DNA of 60,319 nucleotides. Source: Halopseudomonas xinjiangensis. GTDB taxonomy: Bacteria; Pseudomonadota; Gammaproteobacteria; Pseudomonadales; Pseudomonadaceae. Positions 1 to 9,805 of the stretch are shown one piece after another. A program made the translations under genes and the position numbers. The notes under the pieces were generated by a model. That model ran no database searches. It had not been told where the DNA came from and saw only the letters and a program-made list of their open reading frames with translations. Numbering within the stretch: the first letter of the stretch is position 1; each line of letters opens with the position of its first letter. The DNA is taken from the NCBI GenBank assembly GCA_011050525.1, contig DRFO01000037.1:1-60319 (forward strand). The letters run 5' to 3'.

Positions 1-17
1 CCTCTCCAGAGCGGCGC

Positions 18-45
18 ATTCTACGCCTTCCCTCCAATCTGTCAA
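18..45 (-). promoter_or_regulatory. Downstream rRNA-type promoter (P2)
   Basis: On the minus strand, TTGACA (40-45) and TAGAAT (18-23) are separated by 16 bp and followed by a GCGCC discriminator. This is a near-consensus sigma-70 promoter with the GC-rich start region typical of stringently controlled rRNA promoters. It lies just past tyrS, where Pseudomonas carries a 16S rRNA gene, so the rrn operon is inferred to begin left of the window. Confidence 0.75.
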
Positions 46-115
46 CCCCTAAATTATCGCTAACTTATTGATTGCTAAACGCTTTATCCAAAGCGTCTCG
101 ACTCGAGAGAGGCGC

Positions 116-143
116 ATTATAGGCCCCTGAGTTTTGCCGTCAA
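116..143 (-). promoter_or_regulatory. Upstream rRNA-type promoter (P1)
   Basis: On the minus strand, TTGACG (138-143) and TATAAT (116-121) have a 16 bp spacer and are followed by GCGCC. The -35 element overlaps the tyrS stop codon. With the second promoter about 100 bp downstream this gives the tandem arrangement common for rrn operons. The rRNA genes themselves are outside the window. Confidence 0.75.
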
Positions 144-1339
144 GCTCTTTTCAGGACAATTCTGGCAAACTTTTTCTTGCCTGCCTGGCAGACGTACTCT
201 TCACCCACGACGAACAGGAAATCACGCTCAACCACCTGCCCGTTCACTTTTACCGAACCCGCTGAAAGCAGGTCCCGTGCAGCCGCGGCGTTCTTGACCA
301 ATCCGGCACGATTCAGCACCGCCGAAACCGGCATATCAATCTTTGACTCAATTACCACTTCAGGCATGTCGTCAGGAAGCTCCCCTTCCTTCAGCCGATT
401 GCCTGCAGAGCGGTGAGCGTTTGCTGCGGCCGCCTCTCCATGAAACCGGGCAACGAGCTCTTCCGCGAGTTTTATTTTGATATCCCGAGGATTCGCTCCC
501 TTTTCGACATCCGCTTTGAACTGGCTTATCTCTTCCATGCTCCGAAAACTCAAAAGCTCGAAATAGCGCCACGTCAGCTCGTCAGGCATGGAAACTATCT
601 TGTTATACATTTCACCAGGAAGATCATTAATCCCCACGTAATTGCCTAACGACTTGGACATTTTCTTGACGCCATCCAGGCCCTCCAAAAGGGGCATGGT
701 CAGGATTACCTGAGGCTCCTGGCCGTATTGCCGTTGCAGCTCCCTCCCCATAAGCAGATTGAACTTCTGATCGGTACCACCAAGCTCAACATCTGCCTGC
801 ATGGCCACGGAGTCGTAGCCCTGCACCAGAGGATAGAGAAACTCATGAATAGCGATTGACTGACCACCCTTGTAGCGCTTGTCAAAGTCGTCACGCTCCA
901 ACATCCGCGCCACCGTGTACTTCCCAGCGAGCTGGATCATATCCGCCGAACCCAGCTTGTCCATCCAGGTAGAATTAAACATCACCTGAGTGCGCGCCGG
1001 ATCTAGGATTTTGAATACCTGCTCTTTATACGTTTCGGCATTCTCAAGCACCTGATCCCGAGTAAGGGGCTGGCGAGTGACATTCTTGCCGGTCGGATCG
1101 CCAATCATTCCGGTAAAGTCTCCGATCAGGAATAGGACATGATGACCCAAGTCCTGAAACTGGCGGAGCTTGTTGATGAGAACGGTATGACCCAAGTGCA
1201 AATCAGGAGCGGTGGGATCAAAACCGGCCTTGACCCGGAGAGGAATGCCTCGCTGAAGCTTGGCGCGCAACTCACTTTCGATCAGAATCTCTTCCGCGCC
1301 ACGCTTGATCAGCGCCAACTGCTCATCGACCGGCTTCAT
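140..1339 (-). CDS. tyrS: Tyrosyl-tRNA synthetase
   Basis: Charges tRNA-Tyr with tyrosine in the cytoplasm, using ATP. The 399-residue product has the class I signatures HLGH at residues 48-51 and KMSKS at 226-230, a GGTDQKFN tyrosine-pocket segment near 188-194, and a C-terminal S4-like RNA-binding domain from about residue 335. Its length and its place beside mepM and anmK match the TyrZ-type enzyme of Pseudomonas; some species carry a second TyrRS elsewhere. It is divergent from mepM across 243 bp. The next element downstream is a pair of rRNA-type promoters, one overlapping its stop codon. Confidence 0.97.
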   Translation of the reverse strand: MKPVDEQLALIKRGAEEILIESELRAKLQRGIPLRVKAGFDPTAPDLHLGHTVLINKLRQFQDLGHHVLFLIGDFTGMIGDPTGKNVTRQPLTRDQVLENAETYKEQVFKILDPARTQVMFNSTWMDKLGSADMIQLAGKYTVARMLERDDFDKRYKGGQSIAIHEFLYPLVQGYDSVAMQADVELGGTDQKFNLLMGRELQRQYGQEPQVILTMPLLEGLDGVKKMSKSLGNYVGINDLPGEMYNKIVSMPDELTWRYFELLSFRSMEEISQFKADVEKGANPRDIKIKLAEELVARFHGEAAAANAHRSAGNRLKEGELPDDMPEVVIESKIDMPVSAVLNRAGLVKNAAAARDLLSAGSVKVNGQVVERDFLFVVGEEYVCQAGKKKFARIVLKRA

Positions 1340-1509
1340 AGTTCGGGAATCCTTGGGATTAAAGGCCTGTATTCAACAGGGAAGAAACCTTACAACATTG
1401 GAGCTCAAATTCAAGCTCATGCTGCCGATAGAAAGAAAGAGGATGGCGGCACGACGGAATTCCGGCGCCATTTCGCGTTAAAAAGATGACAAACGGGGAC
1501 TAGTAAAAC

Positions 1510-1536
1510 TTGCCAAAAGAGAGTTTCGGTTATAAT
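1510..1536 (+). promoter_or_regulatory. Candidate promoter for mepM-anmK
   Basis: TTGCCA (1510-1515) and a perfect TATAAT (1531-1536) lie about 45 bp before the mepM start. The 15 bp spacer is short, so this is a plausible but not certain sigma-70 promoter. The rest of the 1340-1582 gap shows no gene. Confidence 0.45.
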
Positions 1537-1582
1537 TTAGCAAGTTAGTTCACATTCCACAGAATCAACGATAAGAGCGCTT

Positions 1583-3031
1583 ATGGCTTCTCACAAGACA
1601 AAAACGCCGCGATATCCAAAAAGCCACCTTGTTGCGGCCAGCGGTATTGCAGCAGCGCTGAGTATATTCCTACTCGTAATCCCAACAACCGACGTGGAGG
1701 CAAAGAAGACCTTCGCATCGCTGGAGCTGGAAACAGCTCCTCATTCCACCCTCTCTGAAGAATTGGATGTTTTGATTGGCGAAACAGTCACAATGACGGC
1801 GCCAATCGAACTGGCCAAGCCAGCCGAACCCATGCTTAAGTCCGAAGCGTCAACGGAGGTCATACAAGCGTTGACTCCCCTGGCGGCTAGCGATGAGGAA
1901 GCAAAAGAGCCGTCCCTTCCCAACCCCACCGACTGGGTAAGCATCACAGTTGCTGCGGGAAACACCCTCTCAGTGTTATTCAGCCAGGTTGGCCTTTCTG
2001 CCAACACGTTGCATTCGGCTGTATCCAGCAGCAAGGACGCACAGCGATTTACTCGCTTGAAGGTTGGACAGGTTATCGAGTTCAAGATGGATGAAAACGG
2101 TGACCTTCAGACATTACGCTCGCGTATAAATGATCTTGAGACCATCAGACTAGAGCGCGATGGAGACAGCTTCGCGTTTCAGCAAGACACCATCAAGCCT
2201 GACGTGAGCACTGGCTTCGCCCATGGCGCGATCGACAGCTCACTATTTCTGAGCGCACAGCGTGCTGGGTTGTCACACAACCTGACCATGAAGATGGCCA
2301 ATATTTTTGGATATGACATCGACTTTGCCAGAGAAATTCGCAAAGGCGATACGTTCGAAGTGTTGTTCGAAGAGCTTCACGTTGGTGAAAAACGTGTGGG
2401 CTCGAATAATATTCTTGCCGCTCGTTTCGTTAACCGCGGCAAAACGTACACTGCGGTCCGGTTCACCGACAAGAAAGGCTACAGCAGCTATTATCGTGCC
2501 GACGGGACCAGTATGCGGAAAGCTTTTATCCGCACACCGGTTGAATTCGCACGTATCAGCTCGCGCTTCAATCCTGGCCGCAGACATCCAGTGCTGAACA
2601 AGATTCGCGCGCACAAAGGTGTCGACTATGCGGCAGCCACGGGCACGCCGATCAAAGCCACCGGTGATGGCCGAGTCATACATCTGGGCCGCAAGGGCGG
2701 CTATGGCAACGCGGTGGTAATCAAGCACGGGCAGAAATATCAGACCTTGTATGCACATATGAGTCGCTACGCGAACGGACTAAAGTCAGGCAGCAACGTA
2801 TCCCAAGGTCAGATAATCGGTTATGTCGGAGCTACTGGATTAGCGACTGGTCCTCACTTGCACTATGAGTTTCGGATCAATGGCACCCATGTCGATCCGC
2901 TGGGAGTGAAGCTTCCCGCCTCCGATCCTGTACCACAGAACGAACGCAGTGCGTTTTTGGCCATAAGTACCAAACTGATGGCGAGCCTGGATCAGCAACG
3001 CAATACCCAACTGGCTCTGCTGGGACAGTAA
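1583..3031 (+). CDS. mepM: M23 murein endopeptidase, MepM-like
   Basis: Predicted DD-endopeptidase that cuts peptide crosslinks so the cell wall can expand. The 482-residue protein has an N-terminal membrane anchor (about 15-36), a linker, a LysM/OapA-like region (about 118-185), and a C-terminal M23 (lysostaphin-type) domain. The zinc ligands are visible as H344 and D348 (HKGVD) and H427 within HLHYE (H425, H427), with the further conserved H392 (YAHMS). It therefore looks catalytically intact. It overlaps anmK by one base (TAATG), which implies translational coupling of wall hydrolysis with anhydro-muramic acid recycling. The same pair occurs in P. aeruginosa (PA0667-PA0666). Confidence 0.93.
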   Translation: MASHKTKTPRYPKSHLVAASGIAAALSIFLLVIPTTDVEAKKTFASLELETAPHSTLSEELDVLIGETVTMTAPIELAKPAEPMLKSEASTEVIQALTPLAASDEEAKEPSLPNPTDWVSITVAAGNTLSVLFSQVGLSANTLHSAVSSSKDAQRFTRLKVGQVIEFKMDENGDLQTLRSRINDLETIRLERDGDSFAFQQDTIKPDVSTGFAHGAIDSSLFLSAQRAGLSHNLTMKMANIFGYDIDFAREIRKGDTFEVLFEELHVGEKRVGSNNILAARFVNRGKTYTAVRFTDKKGYSSYYRADGTSMRKAFIRTPVEFARISSRFNPGRRHPVLNKIRAHKGVDYAAATGTPIKATGDGRVIHLGRKGGYGNAVVIKHGQKYQTLYAHMSRYANGLKSGSNVSQGQIIGYVGATGLATGPHLHYEFRINGTHVDPLGVKLPASDPVPQNERSAFLAISTKLMASLDQQRNTQLALLGQ

Positions 3032-4134
3032 TGGAAGGGCTCTATGTCGGTATCATGTCAGGCACTAGTCTGGATGGTATCGACATTGCTTTGCTGTCAA
3101 TTCATCCAGCCAAGCGCGCCAGACTGCTCGGTGCTGTATGCCTCCCCTTCCCAGATTCTCTGCGCAGCGATCTATTACATCTATGCCAACCCGGCCCGGA
3201 CGAGATTTTTCGCGCTGGAGTAGCTGGCCAGGCTTGGGCAAGGCTTGCAGCGAATGGGGTCAACGCACTGCTCGGCAAATGCGGAGTCAAGGCTGCCGAG
3301 ATCAAAGCAATTGGAAGCCATGGCCAAACAGTAAGGCACCATCCTGAAAACGGTTTCAGTCTTCAGATAGGAGCTCCTGCCCTGCTAGCGGAGCTGTGCA
3401 ACATTACGGTTATCAGCGACTTTCGTAGCCGCGATTTGGCCGCCCAAGGTGAAGGTGCGCCACTGGTACCGGCTTTTCATACTTGGCTTCTGAGCACACC
3501 CGACCAAAACAGAACGCTGATCAATATTGGAGGCTTCGCCAACCTCACCCTCCTCCGCCCAAGTCAGACGGTCACCGGTTTCGATAGCGGTCCGGGCAAC
3601 GTTCTGCTGGACGCCTGGATTCAGCGACATAAGGGAGCGGCTTTTGACGCTGATGGAAATTGGGCTCGGACCGGAAAAGTCGCGCCTGGACTGCTCGATC
3701 AGATGCTTTCGGATCCATATTTCGCTCGTACTGCCCCGAAAAGTACCGGCCGCGAATATTTCAATGAAAACTGGCTGGACAATCAGCTCAGGCTGCTGAA
3801 TTGGTCTGGAGATCCCTGCGATATCCAAGCCACGTTGCTTGAACTGACTGCGCGTTCTATCGCATCCGCTGCTCAAAGCCAAACCAATGGCCCAACGCAG
3901 CTTTACGTTTGTGGCGGTGGAGCGAGAAACAGTTTCCTGATGGAAAGGCTACAAAAGTTGCTGAAACCGATGCCCGTCGAATCTACTGCAGCCCTGGGGG
4001 TTGATCCTGACTGGATGGAAGCCATGGCTTTCGCCTGGTTAGCGTGGCGTTGTAACACCCGCCAACCCGGCAATCTGCCCGCTGTAACCGGAGCGCTAGG
4101 AGAAAGGATTCTGGGCGCAATCTATCCGGCTTGA
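3031..4134 (+). CDS. anmK: Anhydro-N-acetylmuramic acid kinase
   Basis: Converts 1,6-anhydro-MurNAc, released by lytic transglycosylases, into MurNAc-6-phosphate with ATP, a step in cytoplasmic peptidoglycan recycling. The 367-residue product begins with the phosphate-binding SGTSLDG (residues 10-16) and carries GFDSGPGN and CGGGARN segments of the actin-like ATPase fold. Length is normal for the family. The start codon overlaps the mepM stop, so the two are almost certainly one transcript. It ends 10 bp from the convergent erpA stop. Confidence 0.96.
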   Translation: MEGLYVGIMSGTSLDGIDIALLSIHPAKRARLLGAVCLPFPDSLRSDLLHLCQPGPDEIFRAGVAGQAWARLAANGVNALLGKCGVKAAEIKAIGSHGQTVRHHPENGFSLQIGAPALLAELCNITVISDFRSRDLAAQGEGAPLVPAFHTWLLSTPDQNRTLINIGGFANLTLLRPSQTVTGFDSGPGNVLLDAWIQRHKGAAFDADGNWARTGKVAPGLLDQMLSDPYFARTAPKSTGREYFNENWLDNQLRLLNWSGDPCDIQATLLELTARSIASAAQSQTNGPTQLYVCGGGARNSFLMERLQKLLKPMPVESTAALGVDPDWMEAMAFAWLAWRCNTRQPGNLPAVTGALGERILGAIYPA

Positions 4135-4144
4135 TGCAGAGAGT

Positions 4145-4498
4145 TCATATCGAGAAGGACGAACCACAGCCACATGTCGTTGCAGCATTCGGATTATTGA
4201 TAACGAAACGCGACCCTTCCAAGCCCTCCTGGTAATCCACCTCCGATCCTGCAAGGTATTGGAAGCTCATGGGGTCAACTATCAAGCGGACACCCTCCCG
4301 CTCGACGACGGTATCGTCTTCGGCCATTTCGTCGTCAAAAGTGAAGCCGTATTGAAAACCGGAGCATCCGCCTCCCGTAACAAAGACGCGCAGGCTCAAA
4401 CGCTCGTTGCCTTCTTCATCAATAAGCGCTTTCACTTTACCAACAGCATTATCGGTAAAAAGCAAAGGCGTAGGAATATACATTTCAGCAGTCGACAT
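4145..4498 (-). CDS. erpA: Iron-sulfur cluster insertion protein ErpA
   Basis: A-type carrier that delivers [Fe-S] clusters to apo-enzymes, including those of isoprenoid synthesis. The 117-residue product has the three conserved cysteines C45 (GGGCSGF), C109 and C111 (CGC near the C-terminus). It sits 70 bp downstream of the bactofilin gene in the argC-oriented run, as in P. aeruginosa (PA0665). Confidence 0.96.
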   Translation of the reverse strand: MSTAEMYIPTPLLFTDNAVGKVKALIDEEGNERLSLRVFVTGGGCSGFQYGFTFDDEMAEDDTVVEREGVRLIVDPMSFQYLAGSEVDYQEGLEGSRFVINNPNAATTCGCGSSFSI

Positions 4499-4568
4499 TC
4501 AACCTCCAGCAGCAGGCACTACAACACAGCAGACCAGGCATTATCATTATCCCGAGTCTTTTGGTCAA

Positions 4569-4985
4569 CTATTCTTCCGTGACCTGTGTCAGGGGCAGTG
4601 GGCTGGTCAACATCTCCCCTCCACCCAGATAGTGTAGCTGACCGCTGATCTGTGCGCCCATGACCATTTCCAAAAAACGGTAGTGCAAATCGCCATTTAT
4701 GCGGGCCTTGGTGTCCAGCTCCAAATGCTCGAAAGCGTGCACATCGCCCACTACCTGCCCGTTAACCAACACGCTGGGGGCTTTGATTATGCCTTCGACA
4801 TAGCCGTGCTCACTCACCCTGACAAGCCCTTCTTCGGCCTCGATGTTTCCCACAACCCGGCCGTCAATCTGAACCGCACCATTGAAAGTCAGGTCTCCGC
4901 GTATTTCAGCGTCCTGCGCGATGATCGTGGTTTTCCCGCTGAACTGACTGATGTCAGCTTTTCTATGCTTGTCTGCTCCCCACAT
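4569..4985 (-). CDS. Bactofilin family protein
   Basis: Bactofilins polymerise without nucleotide into filaments that organise cell-envelope enzymes. This 138-residue protein has the typical short beta-helix core: hexapeptide-like repeats (residues about 15-115) with alternating hydrophobic positions and many GDL, GNI and GQV turns, flanked by short tails. Its start overlaps the stop of the preceding coiled-coil membrane protein by one base (TGATG), suggesting they are made together. Nearby M23 peptidase and anmK genes would fit a wall-shaping role, but that link is inference. Confidence 0.87.
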   Translation of the reverse strand: MWGADKHRKADISQFSGKTTIIAQDAEIRGDLTFNGAVQIDGRVVGNIEAEEGLVRVSEHGYVEGIIKAPSVLVNGQVVGDVHAFEHLELDTKARINGDLHYRFLEMVMGAQISGQLHYLGGGEMLTSPLPLTQVTEE

Positions 4986-5752
4986 CAGGGCTTCACTCCT
5001 GTAATAGTCCAGTCAAACACCTGCTCAACCAGCTTTTTGCCGTCATGCTCGGCTCGCAGGTGCACACTCTCCGGCTTAAAACCATCCGGCAAAGATAATT
5101 CGGCTTGCGCGCTGTTAGGCGGCACTACCTGGAAGTAACGAAAATCCAGATCCAGTCCCTGATCGTCATCTGCCCGCGTCATGCTTGAGAGAGACTTTTT
5201 GGCTTTCTTCCCGTTCTGGGTTCCCAGTACATCGATAAACAACTTGGCTTGTGTGGTCTCAGCCTCGCTACCCACTCTGCTCACCATGACTTTGTAGCGG
5301 AAAACCCCAGCGGTTTCTGTGGCCTGTAGCTCAAAGGCTTGAATTCGCAGCCCGGGAATCATCGCCGTGGGTGCCAATGCCCCCTGATAAGCAGCCAGAT
5401 CCTGTTGCAATCGGAAAAGTTGCTGCTCCAGCTGGCTGATCACCGATCGTCCGTCATTTACCGACTCGCGGGCGACCAAAAGATCAACCTCCAGTTGATG
5501 GTAGCGCTCCAGCGTCGATGCCAGCTCTGCCTCCAACCCTTGCCGGCTTTCCAGCATCTGCTCGTATTCCTCTACCATCTGTTGCTGGGATCTCAAGGCA
5601 GCATCCCAGCCGAGCCAGCCGGCCGCAGGGATCGCCAGCAGCAACATGAACGTCATGCCCTGCTTGCGCAGGCGCCTGGCTTTGGTCTCGTGTGGAACGA
5701 CAACAAGGCTGTGGCCGCCCCGAAGAGGGACGCGGCGCCGCCTTTCTCTCAT
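4985..5752 (-). CDS. DUF6776-type membrane protein with coiled coil
   Basis: Function unknown. The 255-residue product has a basic N-terminus (RERRRR), one membrane segment (about 33-50), a coiled coil (about 55-120, rich in E, Q and L) and a beta-rich C-terminal domain, probably periplasmic. I chose the ATG at 5752, which overlaps the argC stop (TGATG), over a TTG three bases earlier. It is tightly coupled to the bactofilin gene downstream. The topology is reminiscent of PilN/GspL-like membrane scaffolds, but no sequence motif supports that. Conserved in Pseudomonas (PA0663 position). Confidence 0.8.
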   Translation of the reverse strand: MRERRRRVPLRGGHSLVVVPHETKARRLRKQGMTFMLLLAIPAAGWLGWDAALRSQQQMVEEYEQMLESRQGLEAELASTLERYHQLEVDLLVARESVNDGRSVISQLEQQLFRLQQDLAAYQGALAPTAMIPGLRIQAFELQATETAGVFRYKVMVSRVGSEAETTQAKLFIDVLGTQNGKKAKKSLSSMTRADDDQGLDLDFRYFQVVPPNSAQAELSLPDGFKPESVHLRAEHDGKKLVEQVFDWTITGVKP

Positions 5753-6786
5753 CAAGGCATCAACGCCGGGTGAGACAAGCCTAATGTTTCCTCAAGCCCC
5801 ATAGCGATATTCATATTCTGAACGGCCTGGCCTGATGCGCCCTTGACCAGGTTGTCAATTACCGAGAGAACCACCACCAAGTCGCCTCCCTGGGGTCGAT
5901 GAACAGCCAGCCTGCACACGTTGGCACCGCGTACACTCCGCGTTTCAGGATGACTGCCGACAGGCATGACATCGACGAACGGCTCGTTGGCGTAACGGTC
6001 AGCAAACAGCTTCTGCAGATCAACCGAACGATCAGTAACCGTCGCATAAAGCGTGGCATGAATGCCGCGTATCATCGGCGTGAGATGGGGTACAAAGGTA
6101 AGACCTACCGGCCCGCCCGCAGCAAGACGCAAGCCTTGAGTTATTTCCGGAAGATGGCGATGGCCTTTCACCGTATAGGCTTTCATGTTTTCGGACGACT
6201 CGCCCAGCAAGGCGCCAACACTTGCGCCTCGGCCCGCGCCGCTGACGCCTGACTTACAATCGGCTATGAGCCGCGATGCATCTGCCAGCCCGGCCTCAAG
6301 AAGAGGTATGAAACCCAACTGGGTAGCGGTGGGATAACAGCCGGGCACCGCGATCAACTGCGCGCTGCGGATAGCCTCCCGGTTTACCTCAGGCAAGCCG
6401 TAAACAGCTTGCCCGAGCAATTCTGGAGCTCCGTGGGGCTGGCCATACCACTCACTCCACTCCTCAGCGTCGCGCAAGCGGAAATCCGCTGACAGATCGA
6501 TGATGCGGGTACCGGTTGCCAGCAGTTCCGCCGCCATGGCATGGGCAACCCCATGTGGTGTCGCGAAAAAAACAACATCGCAGGCGCCCAGTTTCTGCGC
6601 ATCGGGCACGCTGAACTGAAGCTGGTCGTAATGGCCGCGCAAATTGGGGTACATATCACTGATCCGCACCCCCTCCTCGGATCGGGAAGTAATGATCTCG
6701 ACATGCGCCTCAGGATGCTGAGCTAATAACCGCAGCAATTCCACACCGGTGTAACCGGTTCCGCCTACAATGCCGACTTTGATCAT
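5752..6786 (-). CDS. argC: N-acetyl-gamma-glutamyl-phosphate reductase
   Basis: NADPH-dependent third step of arginine synthesis, turning N-acetylglutamyl-phosphate into the semialdehyde. The 344-residue product has the nucleotide-binding GGTGYTG at residues 8-14 and the catalytic cysteine C150 in VPGCYPT, with the long-form length of type 1 ArgC. It is preceded by AGGACG about 7 bases before ATG. It leads a coupled run with the DUF6776 and bactofilin genes, which have no evident link to arginine. Confidence 0.97.
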   Translation of the reverse strand: MIKVGIVGGTGYTGVELLRLLAQHPEAHVEIITSRSEEGVRISDMYPNLRGHYDQLQFSVPDAQKLGACDVVFFATPHGVAHAMAAELLATGTRIIDLSADFRLRDAEEWSEWYGQPHGAPELLGQAVYGLPEVNREAIRSAQLIAVPGCYPTATQLGFIPLLEAGLADASRLIADCKSGVSGAGRGASVGALLGESSENMKAYTVKGHRHLPEITQGLRLAAGGPVGLTFVPHLTPMIRGIHATLYATVTDRSVDLQKLFADRYANEPFVDVMPVGSHPETRSVRGANVCRLAVHRPQGGDLVVVLSVIDNLVKGASGQAVQNMNIAMGLEETLGLSHPALMP

Positions 6787-6905
6787 AATTACGTCCTAAA
6801 ACGGTTGAAGATAGATAACAGGCCCCTATCATAAAAGCGCTGGCGGAAATTACCAGCAATCCCGCCCTCTCTCACCGAAACAACTGAAAAGCAAAGGGAA
6901 ACAAC

Positions 6906-7328
6906 GTGTATCTCTGGATAAAAGCGTTTCATATCATCGCCATCGTTACCTGGTTCGCTGGACTGTTCTATCTGCCGCGGCTGTTCGTTTACCATGCCAG
7001 TGCCAGCGATACCGCAAGCAGCGAGCGCTTCATGATCATGGAACGTAAGCTTTATCGGGGCATTATGATGCCGTCCATGGTGGCGGTACTGGTGTTGGGT
7101 ATCTGGCTGCTGGCGCTTTCCCCTGGGTGGATGCAGCAAGGCTGGATGCATGCAAAACTAGCGCTGGTAGTTGTGCTGATCGGCTACCATCATGTTTGCG
7201 GAGCCTTTGTGAAAAGATTTGCGAAGGGCACCAATACCCGTTCTCATGTGTTTTACCGTTGGTTTAATGAGGCGCCGGTTCTGGTTTTGGTAGCAATCGT
7301 CATACTCGTAGTGGTCAAACCATTCTAG
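6906..7328 (+). CDS. hemJ: Protoporphyrinogen IX oxidase HemJ
   Basis: Membrane protein that oxidises protoporphyrinogen IX to protoporphyrin IX in heme synthesis. The 140-residue product has four predicted membrane segments and the conserved N-terminal histidine in FHIIAIVTWFAGLFYLPR, as in the HemJ/CopD-like family. Start is GTG with AAGGGA six bases upstream. Same neighbourhood in P. aeruginosa (PA0661, next to argC). Confidence 0.9.
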   Translation: MYLWIKAFHIIAIVTWFAGLFYLPRLFVYHASASDTASSERFMIMERKLYRGIMMPSMVAVLVLGIWLLALSPGWMQQGWMHAKLALVVVLIGYHHVCGAFVKRFAKGTNTRSHVFYRWFNEAPVLVLVAIVILVVVKPF

Positions 7329-7369
7329 CTGATGGACTGAAAAGCATTTTCCGATACCAAGGAGCACTA

Positions 7370-7708
7370 GTGGACTGCCTATTTTGCAAAATCGTCGAGG
7401 GCAAAATTCCTGCCAAGAAAGTGTATGAGGATGATCAGGTCATTGCCTTCAATGACATCAATCCGCAAGCGCCAGTGCATTTTCTGGTGATCCCGAAAAA
7501 ACATATCGCGACGCTGGATGCGATGACCGAAGATGACCGGCAGCTGGTAGGTCACATGACCTACGTCGGCCAGAAGGTAGCGATTGAACTGGGCTGCGAA
7601 AACGGCTTTCGTACGGTATTCAACTGCAGGGAAATGGGCAGCCAGACCGTCTATCATATCCACCTGCATGTACTCGGGCAGCGTCAGATGGGCTGGCCCC
7701 CAGGCTAA
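7370..7708 (+). CDS. hinT: HIT family nucleoside phosphoramidase (HinT-like)
   Basis: Purine nucleoside phosphoramidase of the histidine-triad superfamily. The 112-residue product carries the triad HIHLHVL (H96, H98, H100) near its C-terminus and C4/C7 near the N-terminus. Start is GTG with GGAG six bases upstream, giving MDCLFCKI, the usual N-terminus for this group. It lies between hemJ and coq7 on the same strand. Confidence 0.95.
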   Translation: MDCLFCKIVEGKIPAKKVYEDDQVIAFNDINPQAPVHFLVIPKKHIATLDAMTEDDRQLVGHMTYVGQKVAIELGCENGFRTVFNCREMGSQTVYHIHLHVLGQRQMGWPPG

Positions 7709-7755
7709 GACGACGGCTACGCCAGCTAATGAACCTCAACCCAGGAGCCAAGACC

Positions 7756-8403
7756 GTGAACACCCCAAGACGTTACAGCCTGCTTGACCGGCTGCTGGTC
7801 CAGGCAGACCAGTCCCTGCGAACATTGGTGCCCGGCGCAGCGCAACCAAACCGTCCCTCACCTGCCCAGCATCTTGCCAATGTTCCGATGCATGACGATG
7901 AACGCAAGCATATCGCCGGATTAATGCGCATCAACCATACTGGAGAAGTTTGTGCCCAGGCGCTTTACCAGGGTCAGGCGTTGACCGCCAAACTACCGGA
8001 TGTGCGAGCCAGCATGGAGCATGCTGCTGCAGAGGAGATAGATCATCTTGCCTGGTGCGAACAGCGGCTGGGCGAGTTGAACAGTCACCCAAGCGTCTTC
8101 AATCCCCTGTTTTACGGATTGTCGTTCGGCATGGGTGCGGTCGCTGGACTGATAAGCGACAAAGTCAGCCTGGGCTTCGTTGCAGCGACAGAGCACCTGG
8201 TAGAGCGCCACCTCGACGATCACCTGATGCAATTGCCGCAGGAAGACATTAAGTCACGAGCGATACTGGAGCAGATGCGCGAGGACGAAATCGAACACGG
8301 CGCTCAGGCCCTCGATGCGGGCGGCTTGATCTTTCCTGCTCCGATCAAGGCAGCAATGACGCTGATGTCCAGAGTAATGACTCTGGCCACCTACAAAATC
8401 TGA
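7756..8403 (+). CDS. coq7: Demethoxyubiquinone hydroxylase Coq7
   Basis: Di-iron monooxygenase that hydroxylates demethoxyubiquinone in the penultimate step of ubiquinone synthesis. Iron ligands are visible as E in NHTGEVCAQ, ExxH in EEIDH, E in EHLVERH and ExxH in EDEIEH. I chose GTG at 7756 ([14 protein letters not shown]) because AGGAG precedes it by seven bases and the N-terminus then resembles Pseudomonas Coq7. An ATG at 7729 would add nine residues. The product is 215 residues, normal for the bacterial form. Confidence 0.95.
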   Translation: MNTPRRYSLLDRLLVQADQSLRTLVPGAAQPNRPSPAQHLANVPMHDDERKHIAGLMRINHTGEVCAQALYQGQALTAKLPDVRASMEHAAAEEIDHLAWCEQRLGELNSHPSVFNPLFYGLSFGMGAVAGLISDKVSLGFVAATEHLVERHLDDHLMQLPQEDIKSRAILEQMREDEIEHGAQALDAGGLIFPAPIKAAMTLMSRVMTLATYKI

Positions 8404-8427
8404 GCAGGCGTAGCAGGGCGTTATGCC

Positions 8428-8850
8428 TCAGTCAATTTCCACGATCTCATATCCATGGGTCATGTTGACGCCCGCACGCCCGAACATGATTGAAGCCGAG
8501 CAGTATTTTTCCGCCGACAACTCGACGGCACGCTTGACGTGAGCCTCCTTGAGATTCTTTCCGCTGACCACAAAATGCACATGCACCGCAGTAAACACCT
8601 TAGGCTCGGCCGGGGCACGCTCTGCCTCAAGTACGGTATGGACATCGCGTATGTCCTGCCGGGCTTTTTTCAGGATGCTGACTACATCGTAGCTGGCGCA
8701 ACCGCCCAGACCTATCAATACAGTCTCCATGGGGCGCACGCCCATGTTACGACCGCCGGCCTCAGGCGGCCCGTCCATTACCAGCGTATGGCCGCTTCCC
8801 GACTCCCCCAGGAACATCGCTCCGTCGACCCATTTGATAAGCGCTTTCAT
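8428..8850 (-). CDS. OsmC family peroxiredoxin-like protein
   Basis: OsmC/Ohr-fold proteins reduce organic hydroperoxides with two cysteines. In this 140-residue protein the pair is C51 (GGCASYDVV) and C117 (KYCSASIM), with the expected spacing. It resembles the YhfA-like branch found beside vfr in Pseudomonas (PA0653), whose substrate is unknown. It is divergent from vfr. In P. aeruginosa speD lies between this gene and coq7; it is absent here. Confidence 0.87.
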   Translation of the reverse strand: MKALIKWVDGAMFLGESGSGHTLVMDGPPEAGGRNMGVRPMETVLIGLGGCASYDVVSILKKARQDIRDVHTVLEAERAPAEPKVFTAVHVHFVVSGKNLKEAHVKRAVELSAEKYCSASIMFGRAGVNMTHGYEIVEID

Positions 8851-9097
8851 GTTTCTCTCCCGCCGGTATTATCTGGACCTTGAAGGTTGCGCAGAATAGC
8901 ACAGGCCAATTAGGCAGAGTGCCGCTATGGCCAATAAGGAAAAAACTGGACATAATCCGAATTGGTCTCAGCCTGAGGCTTACGAGGATGCCTCACATCC
9001 AGGGATTGGACTACAAAAAAAGGAGCACTGAAGTCAGTCCTATCAAACCAATATCGCAGGACTCATTCATAGCTCCAACTGCCAGGATATCGTCTAC

Positions 9098-9742
9098 ATG
9101 GTTGCAATTACCCTGACACCGAAAATAAAAAATCTCGAAGCTTACCTAGCCCATTGCCACCGTCGTCGCTTCACTGCGCGCAGCACGATCATCCACGCTG
9201 GGGACGCGTCGGAAACACTTTTCTATATCATCAAAGGCTCCGTAACCATTCTCATCGAGGATGAGCAGGGAAGGGAAATGATCATCGCCTACCTGAATCA
9301 GGGCGACTTCTTTGGCGAGATGGGCCTTTTCGACCAGCATCTGGCGCAGCAGGATCGAAGCGCCTGGGTCCGTGCCAAATCCGAATGCGAGGTGGCTGAA
9401 ATGAGCTACTGCCAATTCCGGGAGCTCAGCCATCGAGATCCAGAATTGTTATACGCGGTCGGACGGCAGATGGCGGAACGGCTGCGCAACACCACGCGCA
9501 AGGTCGGCAATCTGGCGTTTCTTGACGTCACCGGCAGAGTGGCTGGCAGCCTGCTCGACCTGTGCAAACAGCCCGATGCGATGACTCATCCGGACGGAAT
9601 GCAGATTAAAGTCACCCGTCAGGAAATCGGCCGGATCGTCGGCTGCTCCCGGGAGATGGTCGGACGCGTACTGAAAAGCCTGGAGGAGCAGGGTCTGATT
9701 GCGGTCAAGGGCAAAACGATGGTGGTCTTCGGCACTCGCTGA
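9098..9742 (+). CDS. vfr: cAMP-activated global regulator Vfr (CRP family)
   Basis: CRP-like transcription factor that in Pseudomonas controls virulence, motility and quorum sensing rather than mainly sugar use. The 214-residue product has an N-terminal cyclic-nucleotide domain (about 20-125, with [10 protein letters not shown] and the RSAWVRAK cAMP pocket) and a C-terminal winged helix whose recognition helix reads [20 protein letters not shown]. Near-identity of the helix to Vfr as I recall it supports the name. The 247 bp upstream of it (8851-9097) hold no gene and no clear CRP-type palindrome. Divergent from the OsmC gene. Confidence 0.95.
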   Translation: MVAITLTPKIKNLEAYLAHCHRRRFTARSTIIHAGDASETLFYIIKGSVTILIEDEQGREMIIAYLNQGDFFGEMGLFDQHLAQQDRSAWVRAKSECEVAEMSYCQFRELSHRDPELLYAVGRQMAERLRNTTRKVGNLAFLDVTGRVAGSLLDLCKQPDAMTHPDGMQIKVTRQEIGRIVGCSREMVGRVLKSLEEQGLIAVKGKTMVVFGTR

Positions 9743-9805
9743 GGTCTGCAGCCCCGCTTTCGCTCATGTACAATCGCCCCTTCACTTCAGCTTGGCGAGG
9801 CAAAC

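Noticed and set aside
8974..8995. TGAGGC / GCCTCA hairpin upstream of vfr
   Set aside because: Only a 6 bp stem with a long loop, no T-run and no match to a CRP site; too weak to interpret.
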